From positions 1-7,189 of the forward strand of contig JAEWWD010000132.1 of NCBI GenBank assembly GCA_023396535.1: a DNA stretch of 7,189 bases. Reading direction: 5' to 3'. The number at the start of each line of letters is the position of its first letter. The first letter of the stretch is position 1. This stretch comes from Bacillota bacterium (lineage in GTDB: Bacteria > Bacillota > Clostridia > Christensenellales > CAG-138). The translations under genes and the position numbers were made by a program. This document shows positions 5,446 through 7,189 of the stretch, piece by piece. The notes beneath the pieces were generated by a model. That model ran no database searches. It was given only the letters and a program-made list of their open reading frames with translations, and had not been told where the DNA came from.

Positions 5446-6332
5446 GCACAGAGAACCAGCAGTCCTTGCGGATTTTTACAATCATATCCCAGATAGAACA
5501 GACGCTCGAAAGCGCACCTCGCCCCAAGCTGGGCGGGGGCGGCCGCCGGATGGTGGACGTGGACGAGATATTCGATCTTCTGGGCGACCTGAAGGTAACC
5601 ATCCCCGAGGATATTCGCCGCGCGAACAGCGTGCTCATAGAAACGGATACATTGCTGGAGCATGCCAATCAGGAAGCGGTGGATATCGTCGAGCAGGCAC
5701 AGAAGGAAGCGGAGGATATGCACCGGCAATCCGTCGCCGAGGCGGAGCAGATGCGCCTTATAGCCGAAGAAGAGTTTGAAGCCCGCGTTGCGGAAGATAA
5801 AGTGCTGATCGAGGTCCAGCGACGCGCTGAAATACTGCAGCAGCATGCCGAACACAACGCGCAGGTAGTTTATAACGGCGCAAAGCAGTATGCGGACGAT
5901 ATCCTTCATGATGTGCAGCGTTTTCTCTACAATTACCAGCAGATGGTTGCGCAGAACAGGGCTGAGCTTGGTGTTTGTGCAGGCCAGCAGCCTGTATATG
6001 GGCCTGAACAGCCCGCGCAGCAGGCAGCACAGACGGTGGCGCAACAGGCAGCAGCTCAGACTGTGGAAAAACCTGTACAGCCGGTGTCCGCGAAAGCGGC
6101 GCAGCCCGCGCGGCCCGTGGAGCCTCAGCCGCCGCAGTTGGATGATAGGGAACAGGAAGAGGAGGAATATGAGCCACGCCGCGGCATATTCGGATGGTTC
6201 CGGCGCAAAGATGATGATTTGTTTGAGGAAGAGGACGAGGAGGAGGCTTTCCGGGAAGATGGCCCTTCCCAATCTCGCCGCCGCACGAAGCGGGATAAAG
6301 CGGACGATCTGGACGTTGATCTGGACGAGTGA
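5442..6332 (+). CDS. Coiled-coil protein of unknown function, coaD-linked
   Basis: The molecular function is unknown. The N-terminal part resembles a conserved Clostridia family found right after coaD, often labelled loosely as ATPase or ATP synthase subunit-like. I recognise this from general knowledge and have not searched. The 296-residue product has four regions. Residues 8-65 carry the family core (ISQIEQTLESAP, then VDVDEIFDLLGDLKVTIPED). Residues about 66-170 form a long, heptad-like, highly charged helix. Residues 181-232 are rich in Gln, Ala and Pro, with the small repeat AQTVAQQAAAQTV. The tail 235-296 alternates acidic runs with the basic-aromatic patch RRGIFGWFRRK (246-256) and ends DDLDVDLDE. 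There is no signal peptide, transmembrane segment or Walker motif, so an ATPase label is not supported. The ATG overlaps the coaD stop (ATGA), with AAAGG at 5426-5430 as ribosome binding site, so translational coupling is likely. It is the last gene before a terminator. Confidence 0.85.
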   Translation: MSTENQQSLRIFTIISQIEQTLESAPRPKLGGGGRRMVDVDEIFDLLGDLKVTIPEDIRRANSVLIETDTLLEHANQEAVDIVEQAQKEAEDMHRQSVAEAEQMRLIAEEEFEARVAEDKVLIEVQRRAEILQQHAEHNAQVVYNGAKQYADDILHDVQRFLYNYQQMVAQNRAELGVCAGQQPVYGPEQPAQQAAQTVAQQAAAQTVEKPVQPVSAKAAQPARPVEPQPPQLDDREQEEEEYEPRRGIFGWFRRKDDDLFEEEDEEEAFREDGPSQSRRRTKRDKADDLDVDLDE

Positions 6333-6350
6333 ACTTTGTTAACTACTGGA

Positions 6351-6380
6351 AGGGGAGCGAAAGGCTCCCCTGTTTTGTTG
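6351..6380 (+). terminator. Intrinsic terminator of the rsmD-coaD operon
   Basis: An 8-bp GC-rich stem (6351-6358 with 6364-6371, AGGGGAGC and complement) encloses the loop GAAAG and is followed by the T-rich GTTTTGTTG. It lies 18 nt after the stop of the coiled-coil gene. Confidence 0.88.
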
Positions 6381-6381
6381 C

Positions 6382-6414
6382 AAAAAACGGGCGCACGGCA
6401 TCTGCCGTGCGCCC
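6382..6414 (-). terminator. Intrinsic terminator of the minus-strand PLP enzyme gene
   Basis: An 11-bp perfect stem (6389-6399 with 6404-6414, GGGCGCACGGC and complement) has a 4-nt loop. Read on the minus strand it is followed by GTTTTTT (complement of 6382-6388), a classic intrinsic terminator. It lies 25 nt beyond the TAA of the convergent gene. Confidence 0.9.
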
Positions 6415-6439
6415 TGATTGCTTTGATTTGGTTGCGGGA

Positions 6440-7189
6440 TTACAGGCTGGCCAGTACGCCGGTTTCCGCGTTGAACTCGTCGATGAGGGCGTCGATTTCC
6501 TTGGCCTGCTTGTGGATGCCGCCCCAGTAGTTGTCGTAGTCGTACCATTGTGCGTTGAGTTCATCCACCGTTTTGCCCTGCTGCTCAACCCAAGTGTAGT
6601 ACTTGAGGTTGTGCACGCGCTTACGGGCTTCGTAGGTAAGCTCTTCCATGGTGTCCGTACGGATGCCTGCCATGTGGCCATAGTAATCCGCAGCGGCCTT
6701 GACATCGCAATATTCGCCATTGCGATCAGCCAGCTCCGCGATACGGGAGCCGTACATTTCGGCGGAGTCGGTGCCCACGGTGAAGAGCACGTCGTTCTCG
6801 GTCATTTCATAGTATTTCGCCATCTTGATGCAACAAAGCACGTTCGCGATGCCGGAGATACCAAGCAGGGAGAGCTTCTCAACAAACTCGGCGGTGAGGC
6901 CCAGCTCGCTTACAAGGAACGCGCGACCGGCGGGATCGTTGAACAGACGCAGCAGATTCTGGCTATCCTCGTCGTCGATGGCGATGACCATGTCGGTATT
7001 CTTCACATTGTGTACCCAAGGTACATGCTTGTCGCCGATGCCTTCGATACGGTGGCCGCCAAAGCCGTTGTTGAGCAGAGTGGGGCACTGCAGCGCCTCG
7101 CCCACGGCGAGCTTGGCATACGGATACTGTTCCTTGATGTAATCGCCGCTGGCCATGGTGCCCGCAGAGCCGGATGTAAAGGCCATACC
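6440..7189 (-). CDS. PLP-dependent fold-type II enzyme (PALP family), 5'-truncated by window edge
   Basis: C-terminal 249 residues of an enzyme of the tryptophan synthase beta / cysteine synthase superfamily; the frame stays open to the window edge. Counting from the Met at 7186, TSGSAGTMASGDYIKEQYP (4-22) corresponds to the Gly-rich phosphate-binding loop region. GGHRIEGIGDKHVP (43-56) matches the G.H.IQGIG..FVP segment of cysteine synthases. GISGIANVLCCIKMAKYY (109-126) and VLFTVGTDSAEMYGSRI (133-149) match the GISSGA helix and the DSGERY-like cofactor-contact region. The PLP-binding lysine lies upstream, outside the window. An extra C-terminal segment of about 95 residues (154-248), rich in Tyr, Trp and charged residues, is absent from plain CysK. 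The substrate cannot be told. A catabolic enzyme such as the OrtB-type thiolase subunit or a general PALP protein is possible. The Met at 7186 is probably internal. Confidence 0.85.
   Translation of the reverse strand, partial: GMAFTSGSAGTMASGDYIKEQYPYAKLAVGEALQCPTLLNNGFGGHRIEGIGDKHVPWVHNVKNTDMVIAIDDEDSQNLLRLFNDPAGRAFLVSELGLTAEFVEKLSLLGISGIANVLCCIKMAKYYEMTENDVLFTVGTDSAEMYGSRIAELADRNGEYCDVKAAADYYGHMAGIRTDTMEELTYEARKRVHNLKYYTWVEQQGKTVDELNAQWYDYDNYWGGIHKQAKEIDALIDEFNAETGVLASL

Noticed and set aside
5307..6272. 321-codon open frame on the minus strand opposite coaD and the coiled-coil gene
   Set aside because: The product is rich in Leu, Arg and His as expected from antisense of an acidic coiled coil. 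It crosses two real plus-strand genes and has no family resemblance.

Overview
The window reads as ordinary chromosomal DNA of a low-to-mid-GC Bacillota, most likely a Clostridia-type anaerobe (GC content looks mid-50s by eye). The evidence is the tig-clpP-clpX order, strong AGGAGG-type ribosome binding sites, GTG starts, and a Clostridia-typical coiled-coil gene directly after coaD. No tRNA, rRNA, CRISPR array, insertion sequence or phage gene is visible. The species cannot be named from this sequence.

Layout. (1) Positions 1-2897, plus strand: a protein quality-control cluster. It holds the 3' three quarters of trigger factor (tig, cut by the window edge), complete clpP and complete clpX. 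Trigger factor folds nascent chains at the ribosome; ClpX unfolds tagged or damaged proteins and feeds them to the ClpP protease chamber. (2) Positions 2898-3205: a gene-free convergent spacer packed with five perfect or near-perfect hairpins. The two outermost are near-identical copies of one palindrome. (3) Positions 3206-4132, minus strand: a secreted protein with two SH3b repeats and a C-terminal beta-rich domain. (4) Positions 4133-4349: a divergent intergenic region with a plausible promoter for rsmD. (5) Positions 4350-6332, plus strand: a tight three-gene operon of rsmD (16S rRNA methyltransferase), coaD (coenzyme A biosynthesis) and a coiled-coil protein of unknown function whose start codon overlaps the coaD stop. 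(6) Positions 6351-6414: back-to-back terminators between convergent genes. (7) Positions 6440-7189, minus strand: the C-terminal part of a PLP-dependent fold-type II enzyme, cut by the window edge.

The housekeeping genes all look intact, with their catalytic motifs present. The parts most worth a second look are the hairpin array after clpX, the coaD-linked coiled-coil protein, the SH3b protein, and a marked codon-context pattern in clpX, where AUA isoleucine codons occur only before Leu or Gln. I found no convincing undescribed multi-gene system.
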